A DNA stretch of 64,000 nt, from the NCBI GenBank assembly GCA_025454795.1, contig JALONT010000001.1:1-64000 (forward strand), written 5' to 3'. The notes under the pieces were generated by a model, which did not search any database, had not been told where the DNA came from, and was given only the letters and a program-made list of their open reading frames with translations. The DNA is from Bacteroidales bacterium. GTDB lineage: Bacteria > Bacteroidota > Bacteroidia > Bacteroidales > VadinHA17. Shown here one piece after another: positions 15,998 through 25,961 of this stretch. Each line of letters starts with the position of its first letter. Within the stretch, counting starts at the first letter, position 1. Both the position numbers and the translations under genes were made by a program.

Positions 15998-18862
15998 TTA
16001 AAGCTTTACCGACACCCCAATGCTGAAATACCTCCCCGGATAATAAATTCTGGTATACTGGGTACGGTTGAATTCTTTCGCACCATCATCAGCACCTTTT
16101 GTATAAGTTTTCATATCAACAAGGGCATCGATTGTCTGCGTATACTCGACCTTTTCATTAAGAAGATCCTTTAAACCACTTTTAATCTCAATTCTTTTCC
16201 CGATCATCTTACTTACAGTCAAATCAATAACATTCCTGGGTATTTCATAAATATCAGGTATATCCTCCCATTCGTTGGGAGACGGCCTTCCGACTGCAAT
16301 AATCCGTTTCCCTATAATGTTATACATCATGCTTACCATAAGTCCATTTGTTTTACCCTGGTAAAAGAGGCCTGTATTTACAATATAGGGTGACTGTCCT
16401 TCGAGTGGTCTGTTGCGCGACAGGGCTCCATCCGGGAATATGACCTTGCTCCAGATAAATGAGCTGTTCATTACAAATGTGAAATTCTCTAAAACAGGTA
16501 TGAACTCAAGTGATTTTCTGGCTTCTGCTTCTATTCCTGCACTGTATGCCGATTCAACATTCTCAAATGAATATTGTGTAGGATTGTTTCCCAGGATTAC
16601 CTGTTCGATGGGATTAAGGAACTTCTTATAAAAAGCTCCTAGATTGAATGTTTCACCCGGACTTGGATAAAGCTCATATCTTGCATCAAAGCTGTGAATG
16701 TAGGCCTGTTTAATGTGAGGTGCTCCGTAAATTCCGGCATTCATCTCAAAGTCGACATAGTAAAATGGAGCTATCTCCCTGAATTCCGGACGATTGACTG
16801 TCATTCCATATGCAAACTTGACAAGGCTTTTTTCAGTAAAGTTATATGTAAGGTTAGCCGATGGGAACAGGTTGATAGTATCCCTGTCGACATCGACTTT
16901 TACTGTTGAAGCCTGCTTGTAGCTTGAAAGGGTCTGTCGGTTCTTTTCAAGTCTTAAACCTGCTAAGAAATTAATCTTTTCACCAACTGGTATACGGACT
17001 GAAAGATACCCCGCAACCTGATGATTTGCTGCTGTATAGGAATCTGACAGCGCTGTTACCTCCATTAACTTTATCCCTGTGGTCAGATTCATGTTTTCAT
17101 CAGCAAATATCTGGTCAACAGGGAGAGTGGTCTGTCCGAATGTTGATTCCGGACTGCCCTTTGCATATCCGAAATTCCGGGCATTGAATTCCCTGTCCTT
17201 GTTTTCAAAATAGAGGCCGGCCTTTATCTCAGGATTGAAACCGTTAATATCAAACTGCTGTTTAAAATTAAATGAAGCGGATACGGTACGTTCATAAAGG
17301 TCGATCCACATCCTTGATTGCGAAGAAAGATCTGCCTGATCGTTAAAAATCATAAAATATCTTGTAGTATCAGTTTCATCCCGCAGGTATCTGTATCTTT
17401 TTGTATCCGGTTCCTTTTTATTTGATGATGCATAACCCAGAATCCAGTCGATTTTTGTTTTACCTTCCCCGATTGTATGTTCACCTGCAAGCTGACCCGC
17501 ATAAATCGACCTGCTCAGATATCTCATCTCCTCCGATCGGATAAACCTGCCATCATTATACCATTCTCTCCCGCAGCGGGAAATATACCGGGACGAACCT
17601 GCCTGGTTGAAAAGATTACGCATTTCAAGCTTTGTTCCTTTACCAAGGTAAAATGAAGTGTTGTTCATCGCTGAAAACCTGGCAGAATTTGAATAGAGCT
17701 GGTCAATGAATTGATTTTGGTAGGAAGGTTTATCATCACTGTAATCGTAAATTGAATAATCTGAATTCAGCAATTCCTCTGAAGTATTTGAAATACTGTA
17801 TGTCAAAGCTGTCAGGTTACCACCGGTACTTTTTCCGATTTTAAATTTACGGTTTAAGCTGAAACTGAACTTCTGCTCAGGGTAAGCCACAGCAGGGAAA
17901 GATGACCAGTTTTTATTTAGTCCACTGCCGAGAGTGGTTATTTTTTCCCTTATTACCGGATTGGTTGCAGATTCATAATCATTAAGATGTTGTGGCATAT
18001 CTTCAGGTAAAGCTCTTGAACCATTGTCAAAGCCCAGCCAGTCAGTTTCGCCAGGTACCGGTTTATAGAATTCTTTAAACGTAGTGTTTTGATAAAAACC
18101 GGTGCTGTAAGAAAAACCCATCCCGTTATTTTCTGGCATATTCTTCGTTGCTATTTTGACAAAACCTCCCGAGAAATCTGCAGGAAGTTCAGCTGCCGGT
18201 GATTTGTATATCATTATATTATCAATCATTGAGCTGGGAATGATATCAAATGAGAAAGCTTTAACATCAGCTTCGGCACTTGGAGTTGCGGCATTGTTTA
18301 ACCACACATTATTATACCTCTGAGATAGACCACGGACGACCAGAAATCTGTTATCTATAATAGTGATACCGGGAACACGCTTCACAACTTCTGAGGCATC
18401 TTTATCAAGAGTTTTGGATATCTGCTGTCCGGATATGCCAGTTGAAACGAACTGACTGGCTTTTATATCAGTTATCATTGAAATCTCGGTATTCGTTTTC
18501 CTGACAGCTGAAACAGTTATGTCACCAATGGTTACGAGATTTCCTTCGAGCTCTACACTTATTGTTGTAATTTTATCTGTCTCAACGTTGACATTTTCAA
18601 TTATTCTGGTAGTGTAAGAAACATAAGATATTTTAAGCGTATAATTTCCCGCTTTGAGATTAGGGAAGATAAAATGTCCATCTATATCTGTGGTTGTTCC
18701 GATTGTTGTACCTTCTATCTGAACTGTTGTACCGATAAGGATTTCAGAATTTGCCTTATCTGTTACAATACCTTCAATTGAACCAATTTGGCCATTTAAG
18801 CAGGTTGAACAAATAAGAATTATTAATATTGACAGAATGTTTGATTTCTTGAGATTATACAT
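15998..18862 (-). CDS. TonB-dependent outer-membrane receptor (phosphate locus)
   Basis: 954 residues. Signal peptide (~1-24); carboxypeptidase-regulatory-like domain (~27-110, GSIEGIVTDKANSEILIGTT); plug domain (~140-250, VVKRVPGITIIDNRFLVVRG, then DFSGGFVKIATK); then a long beta-barrel ending in the aromatic-rich strand RYFSIGVSVKL. Such receptors import scarce compounds using TonB energy. It is divergent from phoB across 219 bases that contain Pho-box-like repeats in both orientations, and is followed by a secreted Big_2 protein. Uptake of a phosphorus-containing ligand is inferred from this context. Confidence 0.85.
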   Translation of the reverse strand: MYNLKKSNILSILIILICSTCLNGQIGSIEGIVTDKANSEILIGTTVQIEGTTIGTTTDIDGHFIFPNLKAGNYTLKISYVSYTTRIIENVNVETDKITTISVELEGNLVTIGDITVSAVRKTNTEISMITDIKASQFVSTGISGQQISKTLDKDASEVVKRVPGITIIDNRFLVVRGLSQRYNNVWLNNAATPSAEADVKAFSFDIIPSSMIDNIMIYKSPAAELPADFSGGFVKIATKNMPENNGMGFSYSTGFYQNTTFKEFYKPVPGETDWLGFDNGSRALPEDMPQHLNDYESATNPVIREKITTLGSGLNKNWSSFPAVAYPEQKFSFSLNRKFKIGKSTGGNLTALTYSISNTSEELLNSDYSIYDYSDDKPSYQNQFIDQLYSNSARFSAMNNTSFYLGKGTKLEMRNLFNQAGSSRYISRCGREWYNDGRFIRSEEMRYLSRSIYAGQLAGEHTIGEGKTKIDWILGYASSNKKEPDTKRYRYLRDETDTTRYFMIFNDQADLSSQSRMWIDLYERTVSASFNFKQQFDINGFNPEIKAGLYFENKDREFNARNFGYAKGSPESTFGQTTLPVDQIFADENMNLTTGIKLMEVTALSDSYTAANHQVAGYLSVRIPVGEKINFLAGLRLEKNRQTLSSYKQASTVKVDVDRDTINLFPSANLTYNFTEKSLVKFAYGMTVNRPEFREIAPFYYVDFEMNAGIYGAPHIKQAYIHSFDARYELYPSPGETFNLGAFYKKFLNPIEQVILGNNPTQYSFENVESAYSAGIEAEARKSLEFIPVLENFTFVMNSSFIWSKVIFPDGALSRNRPLEGQSPYIVNTGLFYQGKTNGLMVSMMYNIIGKRIIAVGRPSPNEWEDIPDIYEIPRNVIDLTVSKMIGKRIEIKSGLKDLLNEKVEYTQTIDALVDMKTYTKGADDGAKEFNRTQYTRIYYPGRYFSIGVSVKL

Positions 18863-18897
18863 AATTGTTAATTGATGATTATCAAATATCTCCGTTG

Positions 18898-18905
18898 CAA
18901 ATATA
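18898..18905 (-). promoter_or_regulatory. -7 box of the TonB receptor promoter
   Basis: TATATTTG on the minus strand fits TAnnTTTG and lies 35 bases before the receptor ATG. The Pho-box-like repeat ends 43 bases upstream of it. Confidence 0.5.
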
Positions 18906-18948
18906 TTATCAAACCTGCAAATGAGCAGTTACGAAGTGATGAAGGTTT

Positions 18949-18966
18949 ATTTACAATAATGTTACA
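18949..18966 (-). promoter_or_regulatory. Pho-box-like direct repeat upstream of the TonB receptor
   Basis: TGTAACA-TTAT-TGTAAAT on the minus strand: two 7-base half-sites at an 11-base period, the same geometry as the classical PhoB box (7+4+7). Similar sites precede phoB and pit in this window. Confidence 0.6.
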
Positions 18967-18980
18967 GACTACTGGCTTTT

Positions 18981-18998
18981 TGTAACAAAAATGTAATT
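18981..18998 (+). promoter_or_regulatory. Pho-box-like direct repeat upstream of phoB
   Basis: TGTAACA-AAAA-TGTAATT, 7+4+7 geometry. It ends 21 bases before the -7 box, about where a -33 element would be. The flanking bases also match the pit site (TTTGTAACAAAAAyGTAA). It would allow autoregulation of phoB. Confidence 0.65.
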
Positions 18999-19019
18999 CC
19001 ATTATTTGTCAATAGGAAT

Positions 19020-19027
19020 TACCTTTG
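19020..19027 (+). promoter_or_regulatory. -7 box of the phoB promoter
   Basis: TACCTTTG fits TAnnTTTG and ends 54 bases upstream of the phoB ATG. A TTTG at 19005-19008 is too close to serve as -33, consistent with an activator-dependent promoter. Confidence 0.6.
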
Positions 19028-19081
19028 CATCAGACATCTAATTTTTTGTGAATAAGCTTTTGGAAATCCAACCTAGTACAA

Positions 19082-19768
19082 ATGGAAATTAAGGGTAAAA
19101 GAATTTTAATAGTGGATGATGAAGAAGATCTTTGTGAAATCCTGCAATATAACCTTGGCAATGAAGGTTATGACACAGCAGTTGCTCATTCCGCAGAAGA
19201 AGCCGTGGAAAAATCACCCGGCAGTTTTGATCTTTTATTACTTGATGTCATGATGGGTCAGATATCAGGTTTCAAGTTAGCAGATATGCTTCGAAAGGAA
19301 TTGAACAATAATGTTCCTATTATCTTTCTTACAGCAAAAGATACTGAAAATGATGTTTTAACCGGATTCAGCCTTGGAGCAGATGATTATATTGCCAAAC
19401 CATTTTCTGTTAATGAATTAATAGCAAGAGTAAAAGCTGTCCTGAAACGCTCGCAAAAAGACAAGGTTAAAAGCCATGGTATATTGAAGTTTGAAGTCAT
19501 TGAACTAGATACAACACGTAAAAGACTAATTTTAAATAATAAGAAGATTGAACTCACAAAAAAGGAATATGAGATCATGAAGCTCTTACTGGAAAACCAA
19601 AATAAAGTATTTTCAAGGGAGGATATTTTAGAGAAAGTATGGGGTAATGATGTAATTGTAACTGACCGTACCGTGGATGTAAACATTACCCGGTTAAGAA
19701 TCAAACTCGGTGATTTTGGTCAGAATCTGAAAAATAAAACAGGTTATGGATATTTTTTTGAATTCTGA
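19082..19768 (+). CDS. PhoB-like OmpR-family response regulator
   Basis: 228 residues. Receiver domain (~5-118) with acidic pocket VDDEEDL, phospho-acceptor Asp in LLLLDVMMG, the conserved Thr/Ala in FLTAKD, and Lys in IAKPFS. C-terminal winged helix (~130-226, [34 protein letters not shown]). It is 11 bases from the sensor kinase gene and divergent from the TonB receptor; the PiT transporter follows. That context, and Pho-box-like repeats before three operons, points to phosphate starvation control. ATG start. Confidence 0.88.
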   Translation: MEIKGKRILIVDDEEDLCEILQYNLGNEGYDTAVAHSAEEAVEKSPGSFDLLLLDVMMGQISGFKLADMLRKELNNNVPIIFLTAKDTENDVLTGFSLGADDYIAKPFSVNELIARVKAVLKRSQKDKVKSHGILKFEVIELDTTRKRLILNNKKIELTKKEYEIMKLLLENQNKVFSREDILEKVWGNDVIVTDRTVDVNITRLRIKLGDFGQNLKNKTGYGYFFEF

Positions 19769-19779
19769 AGACGGCACAC

Positions 19780-21543
19780 ATGAAAATAAGTAACTCCGTA
19801 AGAAATAATCTACTTCTTTATTATTCAATAATATTCCTGGTTTTTACTTCTCTGATTCTTACATACCTATATAAAAGGGAAAAGGAATACAGGGTATCAA
19901 CACTTAATGATGAGCTTTATAATATTACCATTATAGTTAATAATTTCATTAAGTCAAATTCTATTTATGATCTTGGCAATTATGAAATAACGGATTCCCT
20001 TGTAAAGCTTCTTCCACAAACCAATCTTAGGATAACAATTATCGACTCAACCGGAAACATTCTTTACGACAGCGCATTCAGGAACTGGAAAAGCATGGAA
20101 AATCATTCAGACAGACCTGAAATCAAAACCTCGCTTTATGCCGATTATGGAGCTATCATAAGAAAATCAGAAACCACAGGTCAACCATATTACTATTATG
20201 CGGTAAACTTTGGAAATTACTTTATAAGAGCTGCTGTCACTTACGATATAAATATTGTCAACTTTCTCAAAGCCAAGAAGTTATTCCTGTTAATAGTATT
20301 TTTATCATTTTTGGCAATCTGGACCGTATTATTATTTATTACCAGCAGGTTCGGTGAGTCTATTACGAAACTTAAAGATTTTACACTGAAGATCGGAAAT
20401 AATGAAGAATTTGATTTTAATACGAAATTCCCTAAAAATGAAATTGGCACCATTGGAGAGGAGATTTTGAGAATTTACAAAAACCTTTTACGAACAAAAA
20501 ATGACCTTATTAATGAAAAAGAAAAACTTTTCAATCACCTGAACGCATTAGATGAAGGAATTGCATTCTTTTCTTCTGATAAGAATAAGATCTTTAATAA
20601 CGATCATTTTATAAAACTGATGAACATGATATCAGGCGAGCTACAAATTTTTTCATCCGGATTTTTTGATATACCGGAGTTTTTTGCAGTAAAGGAATTT
20701 ATTGGAAAATATTCCGATATTGAAATAACTCAATCCGATCTGCCAAAAATGGAATACCAGGTAACAAAGGATGGAAGGTTTTTCCGGGTGCAATGTGTAA
20801 TATTTTACGATAAAAGCTTTGAAGTGATTCTAAGCGACATTACCAAAATAGGGAAAAGCAAACTTATCAAGCAGCAGATGACATCAAATATTGCTCATGA
20901 GCTTAAAACCCCTGTTTCTTCTGTCAAAGGTTATATTGAGACATTGCTTAATGACCCCGGTATTGAACCGAAGAAGCAAAAGTATTTTCTTGAGAAAGCA
21001 TTAGCACAGACAGACAGGTTGACGGGATTAATCAATGATATATCAATTCTTAACAGAATAGAAGAAGCAGGATCATCATTCCAGCCTGAAAAACTCAAAG
21101 TAAAAAAGGTAGTCAAGGAAGTCCGTGACAATTTCAAGTCGGCAATTGAGGCCAGAAACATGAAGGTTGAGATTAATATAGGTGACGATATTTCTGTGAA
21201 AGGGAACAAGTCACTTTTACTTTCAATTTTTCAGAACTTGCTTGAAAATGCTATTAACTATGCCGGAGATAATACTACCATTAGAATACTTGTTTATAAT
21301 GAGGATAAGAAATTCTACCATTTTTCCTTTTCTGATGATGGTGTTGGCATTCCTCAGGAACATATTAATCGTGTTTTTGAACGTTTTTACCGGGTTGATT
21401 CTGGTCGTTCAAGAAAAAGCGGAGGTACTGGTCTGGGCTTGTCGATTGTTAAGAATGCAATTTTACTGCATAAGGGAGATATCCTGGTACGTAACAAAGT
21501 GGGTGGTGGGACGGAATTTCTTTTTTCACTTCCAAAGAATTGA
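19780..21543 (+). CDS. PhoR-like sensor histidine kinase
   Basis: 587 residues. Two membrane helices (~10-29 and ~168-188) flank a ~135-residue periplasmic domain; a HAMP-like linker and a PAS-like region follow. The kinase core has the phospho-acceptor His in [17 protein letters not shown] (~373), the N box [25 protein letters not shown] and [10 protein letters not shown]. All kinase motifs are intact. It would phosphorylate the PhoB-like regulator encoded 11 bases upstream. The large periplasmic domain is unlike E. coli PhoR, so what it senses is unknown. Confidence 0.88.
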   Translation: MKISNSVRNNLLLYYSIIFLVFTSLILTYLYKREKEYRVSTLNDELYNITIIVNNFIKSNSIYDLGNYEITDSLVKLLPQTNLRITIIDSTGNILYDSAFRNWKSMENHSDRPEIKTSLYADYGAIIRKSETTGQPYYYYAVNFGNYFIRAAVTYDINIVNFLKAKKLFLLIVFLSFLAIWTVLLFITSRFGESITKLKDFTLKIGNNEEFDFNTKFPKNEIGTIGEEILRIYKNLLRTKNDLINEKEKLFNHLNALDEGIAFFSSDKNKIFNNDHFIKLMNMISGELQIFSSGFFDIPEFFAVKEFIGKYSDIEITQSDLPKMEYQVTKDGRFFRVQCVIFYDKSFEVILSDITKIGKSKLIKQQMTSNIAHELKTPVSSVKGYIETLLNDPGIEPKKQKYFLEKALAQTDRLTGLINDISILNRIEEAGSSFQPEKLKVKKVVKEVRDNFKSAIEARNMKVEINIGDDISVKGNKSLLLSIFQNLLENAINYAGDNTTIRILVYNEDKKFYHFSFSDDGVGIPQEHINRVFERFYRVDSGRSRKSGGTGLGLSIVKNAILLHKGDILVRNKVGGGTEFLFSLPKN

Positions 21544-21561
21544 AAATAAACCATTATTACA

Positions 21562-22548
21562 TTAGAAAACTGCATTAAATAAAAGGTACATTCCTGCTCC
21601 AATAATCGCTGATACAGGTATGGTCAGTATCCAGGCCCAGAATATCTTGGTAGTTACTCCCCATTTCACTGCCGAAAGTCTTTTTGTTGCTCCTACCCCT
21701 ATAATTGATCCAGTAATTGTATGAGTTGTACTCACCGGTATTCCAAAATGAGTTGCTCCGAATAACGTCAGGGCACCTGCTGTCTCAGCACAAAATCCTT
21801 CAAATGGTTTAAGCTTGGTTATTTTTTGTCCCATTGTTTTAACTATTCTCCATCCACCGAACAATGTTCCAAGAGCAATTGCTGCATGGCATGATAAAAC
21901 GATCCATAGGTCTATCGGTGCATTTTTAGCAACCTGATTTGTGGCAATCAACGCAACCCAGATAATTCCCATGGATTTTTGGGCATCATTTCCACCATGA
22001 CCAAGACTGAACGCTGAGGATGATAAAAGTTGTAGTCTTCGGAACCATTTATCAACTCCAGATGGCGTTTGTTTTTTTACAATATGTAAAACAACGACCG
22101 AAATTATAAATGACATTATCATTCCCAGAACCGGTGCAATAATAATGAAAATACCTATTTTTATTACTCCTGAGTAAATTACCGATCCGAATCCGGATCC
22201 TGCTATACCTGCTCCAACAAGACCTCCAACAAGAGTATGAGACGAACTTGATGGTAAACCCATCCACCAAGTAATAAGGTTCCAGGTGATAGCGGCTGTT
22301 ACGGCAGCAGCAATTAAATTTAAGGACATAATTTCTGGATTTACAACACCTTTACCGATGGTTGTAGCTACTTTAAGTGGAAAAATCAAAAATGCAAGAA
22401 AATTGAAAGTTGCCGCAAGTCCTACGGCAGCAATTGGTGATAATACTCTTGTAGAAACGACGGTTGCAATAGAATTTGCCGAGTCATGAAAACCATTTAT
22501 GAAATCAAATATTAAGACTAGGGTTATTATGATAATTAGAAATGTCAC
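21562..22548 (-). CDS. pit: PiT-family inorganic phosphate transporter
   Basis: 328 residues, about ten hydrophobic helices. PiT proteins import phosphate (with a metal or proton/sodium) through the inner membrane. The N-terminal signature GFHDSANSIATVVSTRVLSP and the repeated-half signature GHGGNDAQKSMGIIW are both present, as is PVSTTHTITGSIIGVG near the C-terminus. GTG start. It converges with the sensor kinase gene (18 bases apart). A Pho-box-like repeat 128 bases upstream suggests PhoB control. Confidence 0.93.
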   Translation of the reverse strand: MTFLIIIITLVLIFDFINGFHDSANSIATVVSTRVLSPIAAVGLAATFNFLAFLIFPLKVATTIGKGVVNPEIMSLNLIAAAVTAAITWNLITWWMGLPSSSSHTLVGGLVGAGIAGSGFGSVIYSGVIKIGIFIIIAPVLGMIMSFIISVVVLHIVKKQTPSGVDKWFRRLQLLSSSAFSLGHGGNDAQKSMGIIWVALIATNQVAKNAPIDLWIVLSCHAAIALGTLFGGWRIVKTMGQKITKLKPFEGFCAETAGALTLFGATHFGIPVSTTHTITGSIIGVGATKRLSAVKWGVTTKIFWAWILTIPVSAIIGAGMYLLFNAVF

Positions 22549-22636
22549 TTTGTCAACATTTGATGATTTTTACCGAGTAATTGAAATCTGTCATTTATTA
22601 AGTAAGAAATGATCACTAATTTCAATTAGTCAGATA

Positions 22637-22644
22637 CAAAATTA
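22637..22644 (-). promoter_or_regulatory. -7 box of the pit promoter
   Basis: TAATTTTG on the minus strand fits TAnnTTTG. The Pho-box-like repeat ends 31 bases upstream. Confidence 0.5.
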
Positions 22645-22675
22645 TAAACTATGCTATTGATAATCTGATTTTTAT

Positions 22676-22693
22676 TGTTACGTTTTTGTTACA
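22676..22693 (-). promoter_or_regulatory. Pho-box-like direct repeat upstream of pit
   Basis: TGTAACA-AAAA-CGTAACA on the minus strand, 7+4+7 geometry, preceded by TT as at the phoB site; 17 of 18 bases of TTTGTAACAAAAAyGTAA-type core agree with that site. Confidence 0.65.
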
Positions 22694-22754
22694 AATAACC
22701 CTTGTTATCTGTGACTTTTTAATTTAGGTGAAAAACCAGCTGCCATGTGAGAAA

Positions 22755-22889
22755 AAGCCAGAGGCTCTGACCAGCTTGCGCCGGAGTAAACTGAACATCC
22801 CTGGCCGCAATAAAGTGCTTGTTGCTAAATTATTTATAATAATTGCGATTTAACCGGCCAGATGTGTTCAAGGTGCCCGGCTTTTGTAC
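22755..22889 (+). repeat. MITE-like repeat, copy B
   Basis: Left end AAAAAGCCAGAGGCTCTGACCA, then CGCCGGAGTAA; right end CCGGCCAGATGTGTTC, then GCCCGGCTTTTGTACT. The right end read in reverse complement begins AAAAGCCGGGC, so the two ends are inverted repeats. It ends at the stop codon of the WD40-caspase gene. Confidence 0.65.
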
Positions 22890-24998
22890 TCAGCGTCTGA
22901 TAAAAATAAAATCCCCGCCTTCATCACCAACATTCTGTATCACGCCATACTGGGGAACATTGCTACTGTTATTCATTACTGCTGTTTTGAAGCTGCTGAA
23001 AAGGAGTTCTGATGACAGGAATCTCTCCCCGTTCTCATCAAGCCTTTTAACAAGATATTTGATAAACACACTTTCATCAGGTACTTCCTGCAATATGCCA
23101 CTAGTCATTGCTTTTCGGCTTGACAGTTCGTACAACTTTTGAATACCCTGCGGAGTATCTGAAAAAGCAGCTCTCGATTTGAAAATAGCGCCACTAAAAC
23201 AGGCATCAGCTATCAGAATAGTATGTTTTGTCTGGATACTTCCTATAAAATCCCTTAAAGTACTGTTGCGAAACCAGTTAACAGTACTGTTCTTTGATGC
23301 ATCTGATGGAAACCAGTAACCCACTTTTCCTTTATCATCCCAGTAACCATGACCGGCATAAAAAATAAGAAGATTATCATTCGAAGTGAGCTTTTTTCCC
23401 AGATCATCAAGAGTTGTAATTATCATACTCTGTGTTGGATTTTTAAGAAAAAGAACATTGTCTTTTTCAAAATTATATTTCGATAAAAGGACATTATAAA
23501 GACTTTCAGCATCTTTAATCGGATTTTCAAGATCAGCAATCTCATCGTACTGGTAGTCATTTATCCCTATCAGCAGAGCAAAATACCGGCCTTTTGCTAT
23601 CTCAGGTATTTCTTCTCCCGGGAGTGATGCATTTTCGGCAGTGCAATCAACAATAAGTTTCTGTTCATTCATTATTCCTTTATTATTGATCGCGACAAGA
23701 CTCACCTGGTTCTCTCCTTTTGACAGTTTAAGGTCAAATTGAAAAACGCCGCCTTCTGATAGTTTTATAACATTTTTATTTATCAGAAGGGTATTGATTC
23801 CCAGGGGATCACTTACACGGCCTACAATAAGGATACTATTTTTATCCTGAACAATCTTCCCCATTACAGGAACAGGTGAAAATACCTCAATCATTGTATT
23901 ATTCCCGGTAAGATCTCTTGCCGGAGGATTATTGCCGGCATTTTGCTGATTCAGAGGTAAAATATTATTTGATAATATATTTGTTGTTATTGTTCCCGAA
24001 GGTTTTTTCCATTGTGTCTCATCAAATCCTGAGAGAGCCCAGGTCTCAAGATCTTCAGATTTATAGTACGCAGAAATAAAATCAGGCCGCACCGGATCGA
24101 AATCCAGGGATAATACAACATTCCCCTGACTTTCAGATTTGTGCAGGATATTGCCCGAAGTTACATCCCAGAGTATAATATACCCATCCCGTGCGCCACT
24201 GATAAGGCTTTTACTGTCCGGACTGAAGTCAATTGTCTGAACCCAGTTTTTATGACCCTTAAGGGAAACCAGATTATTTAAACCGGGTACCTGGAAAATA
24301 ATAATTTCGTTGTTATAACCACAGCTTGCCAGGAGTTTACCGTCAGGGCTGAAGGTTATATGCTGGATCCCGTTTTTCTGGCCAGGTTGAGATTTTAACA
24401 TGGTGCCGTTTCCTGTATTCCAGAGTACAATTATCCCATCTTCACCTCCGGAAGCAAGTATTTTACCATCCGGACTAAAGGCTACAGAGTTTATATCTTT
24501 ATTTTTATTCAGTCCTTTCAGCTCATAAACCAGTGTTACACTTTTTAGGTCCCAGATCTTTATTGTCCCGCCAATAGTTCCTGTCGCCAGATACTTTCCG
24601 TCAGGACTTATATCAAGTGATTTTACGGGACCGTTAAAGCCTTCAAAAGTCTTTATTATTTTCGCTGGCATCGTGCCAAGGTCCCACATTGAAACTTTAT
24701 TGTCCTTTCCCCCGGACAGAACAAATTTATTATCAACCGAAAACAGAGCAGAATTAGGCCTCCCTTTTAGTCCTGTCAGCGTCCGGAAGATAGTCCTGCG
24801 GTCTGCATTCCAAATAATGATACTGCTGTCTGAACCTGCCGTAATAATATAGGTGCCATCAGGGCTGTATGAGGCAAAAACAATTTCATGATTTGTTTCA
24901 TGAAGAGTACGGATCACATTGAAATTATACTGGGCTTCAAGATTTCCGCTAATTCCAAAGAGAAAAAACAGAAAAATAAAGGAAAAATAGTGCTTCAT
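22890..24998 (-). CDS. Secreted WD40-repeat protein with C-terminal caspase-like (C14) domain
   Basis: 702 residues. A signal peptide (~1-22) is followed by about seven WD40 repeats (~30-320; recurrent SPDGK..ASGG and IxxWD), a linker with an Ig-like segment (~360-450), and a caspase/metacaspase domain (~470-700). The catalytic dyad is seen as His550 in FYAGHG and Cys600 in ADACFSG. The signal peptide places it outside the cytoplasm, unlike prokaryotic caspases used in abortive defence. Two bases upstream is a beta-barrel gene, suggesting an envelope partner. Natural substrate unknown; specificity for Arg/Lys would be expected of metacaspase types. Confidence 0.85.
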   Translation of the reverse strand: MKHYFSFIFLFFLFGISGNLEAQYNFNVIRTLHETNHEIVFASYSPDGTYIITAGSDSSIIIWNADRRTIFRTLTGLKGRPNSALFSVDNKFVLSGGKDNKVSMWDLGTMPAKIIKTFEGFNGPVKSLDISPDGKYLATGTIGGTIKIWDLKSVTLVYELKGLNKNKDINSVAFSPDGKILASGGEDGIIVLWNTGNGTMLKSQPGQKNGIQHITFSPDGKLLASCGYNNEIIIFQVPGLNNLVSLKGHKNWVQTIDFSPDSKSLISGARDGYIILWDVTSGNILHKSESQGNVVLSLDFDPVRPDFISAYYKSEDLETWALSGFDETQWKKPSGTITTNILSNNILPLNQQNAGNNPPARDLTGNNTMIEVFSPVPVMGKIVQDKNSILIVGRVSDPLGINTLLINKNVIKLSEGGVFQFDLKLSKGENQVSLVAINNKGIMNEQKLIVDCTAENASLPGEEIPEIAKGRYFALLIGINDYQYDEIADLENPIKDAESLYNVLLSKYNFEKDNVLFLKNPTQSMIITTLDDLGKKLTSNDNLLIFYAGHGYWDDKGKVGYWFPSDASKNSTVNWFRNSTLRDFIGSIQTKHTILIADACFSGAIFKSRAAFSDTPQGIQKLYELSSRKAMTSGILQEVPDESVFIKYLVKRLDENGERFLSSELLFSSFKTAVMNNSSNVPQYGVIQNVGDEGGDFIFIRR

Positions 24999-25000
24999 TT

Positions 25001-25744
25001 TTACAACTCTTTAGATTTTATGAAATTCCATCTTAGTCCTAATTGAAGACGAATGGCATGAAAATTTTCTTCCCGCAAAATATCTTTGAAATTCTGTTTG
25101 TCAAGAATAATCAAATAATAGCCTGATTCGAGGTAAAAATGTAATTTATCATTAGGGCTGAATTCAACACCAATCCCTGGGCTGAATCCAAATCCGAAAC
25201 TGTTTTCGAGATTGTCATTGCCGGGAATTGTGTCTTCAACACCCAGGTAGCCAAGCTTCTTAAGTGCGGCCCATTCAGTATTATCAAAAAATGAGCGAGT
25301 CCAGTTAATATTAACTCCCGCGTGAAAATATGGATCCCATTTCTTCTCTGGCAGAAAATAATATTTTATTTTGATGCCAAAGCTATAATTGTAAATATCC
25401 AGGTAATTCTCCCCTTTGGCAAGTAGAGCTCCGGTTACAGAATCATTAATAACCCAGGTCAGATCATTAATATAGTCCTCTCCCTTATATGTCCACTTTT
25501 TTGAGATCATTATTCCACCTTCAGCCGCCAAAGACAATTTTTTGCTGATTTTAAACTGTAATCCTCCGTTTAAAGCGAATCCCGGTTTATAATTTGGCAT
25601 CTGCATCGGGTTACCATCAGTGTCGGTATAGCCTATTGTTTTAAATCCTCCGGCCGCCAGATTGATGCCTAATTTTTGTTCAAATTGAGCGATGGCAGAT
25701 AATGAGACGAAGACAAATGAAAGTAGAAAAAGGATCCTTTTCAT
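25001..25744 (-). CDS. PorT-like outer-membrane beta-barrel protein
   Basis: 247 residues with a signal peptide (~1-19, ends AIAQ) and alternating beta strands rich in aromatic residues, e.g. GGFKTIGY, LNGGLQFKISKKLSLAAEGG, GFSPGIGVEFSPNDKLHFYL and RLQLGLRWNF at the end. This matches the small 8-stranded outer-membrane barrels of the Bacteroidota. It lies two bases upstream of the WD40-caspase gene in the same direction, so the pair is almost surely co-expressed. Function unknown. Confidence 0.8.
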   Translation of the reverse strand: MKRILFLLSFVFVSLSAIAQFEQKLGINLAAGGFKTIGYTDTDGNPMQMPNYKPGFALNGGLQFKISKKLSLAAEGGIMISKKWTYKGEDYINDLTWVINDSVTGALLAKGENYLDIYNYSFGIKIKYYFLPEKKWDPYFHAGVNINWTRSFFDNTEWAALKKLGYLGVEDTIPGNDNLENSFGFGFSPGIGVEFSPNDKLHFYLESGYYLIILDKQNFKDILREENFHAIRLQLGLRWNFIKSKEL

Positions 25745-25961
25745 AGCCGTAATATTAATTCATACTGGAATTAAGAGGCCATGTATTTGCTTATTTCAAA
25801 TACATGGTATCAAAGTTATGAAATATAAATCGATTGATGCTTTTTGTTTTATCCTTATCTATTAATCTAATCAAAAATACAACCTGTTTTAACAAAAACA
25901 ATAACTACTTACTTCTTGATTAATGATTAGGATATTTATTCAAACCAGGATAGTTTCCCCT

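Noticed and set aside
19005-19008. TTTG as -33 element of phoB
   Set aside because: Only 11 bases separate it from the -7 box, too short for the usual 19-21 spacing.
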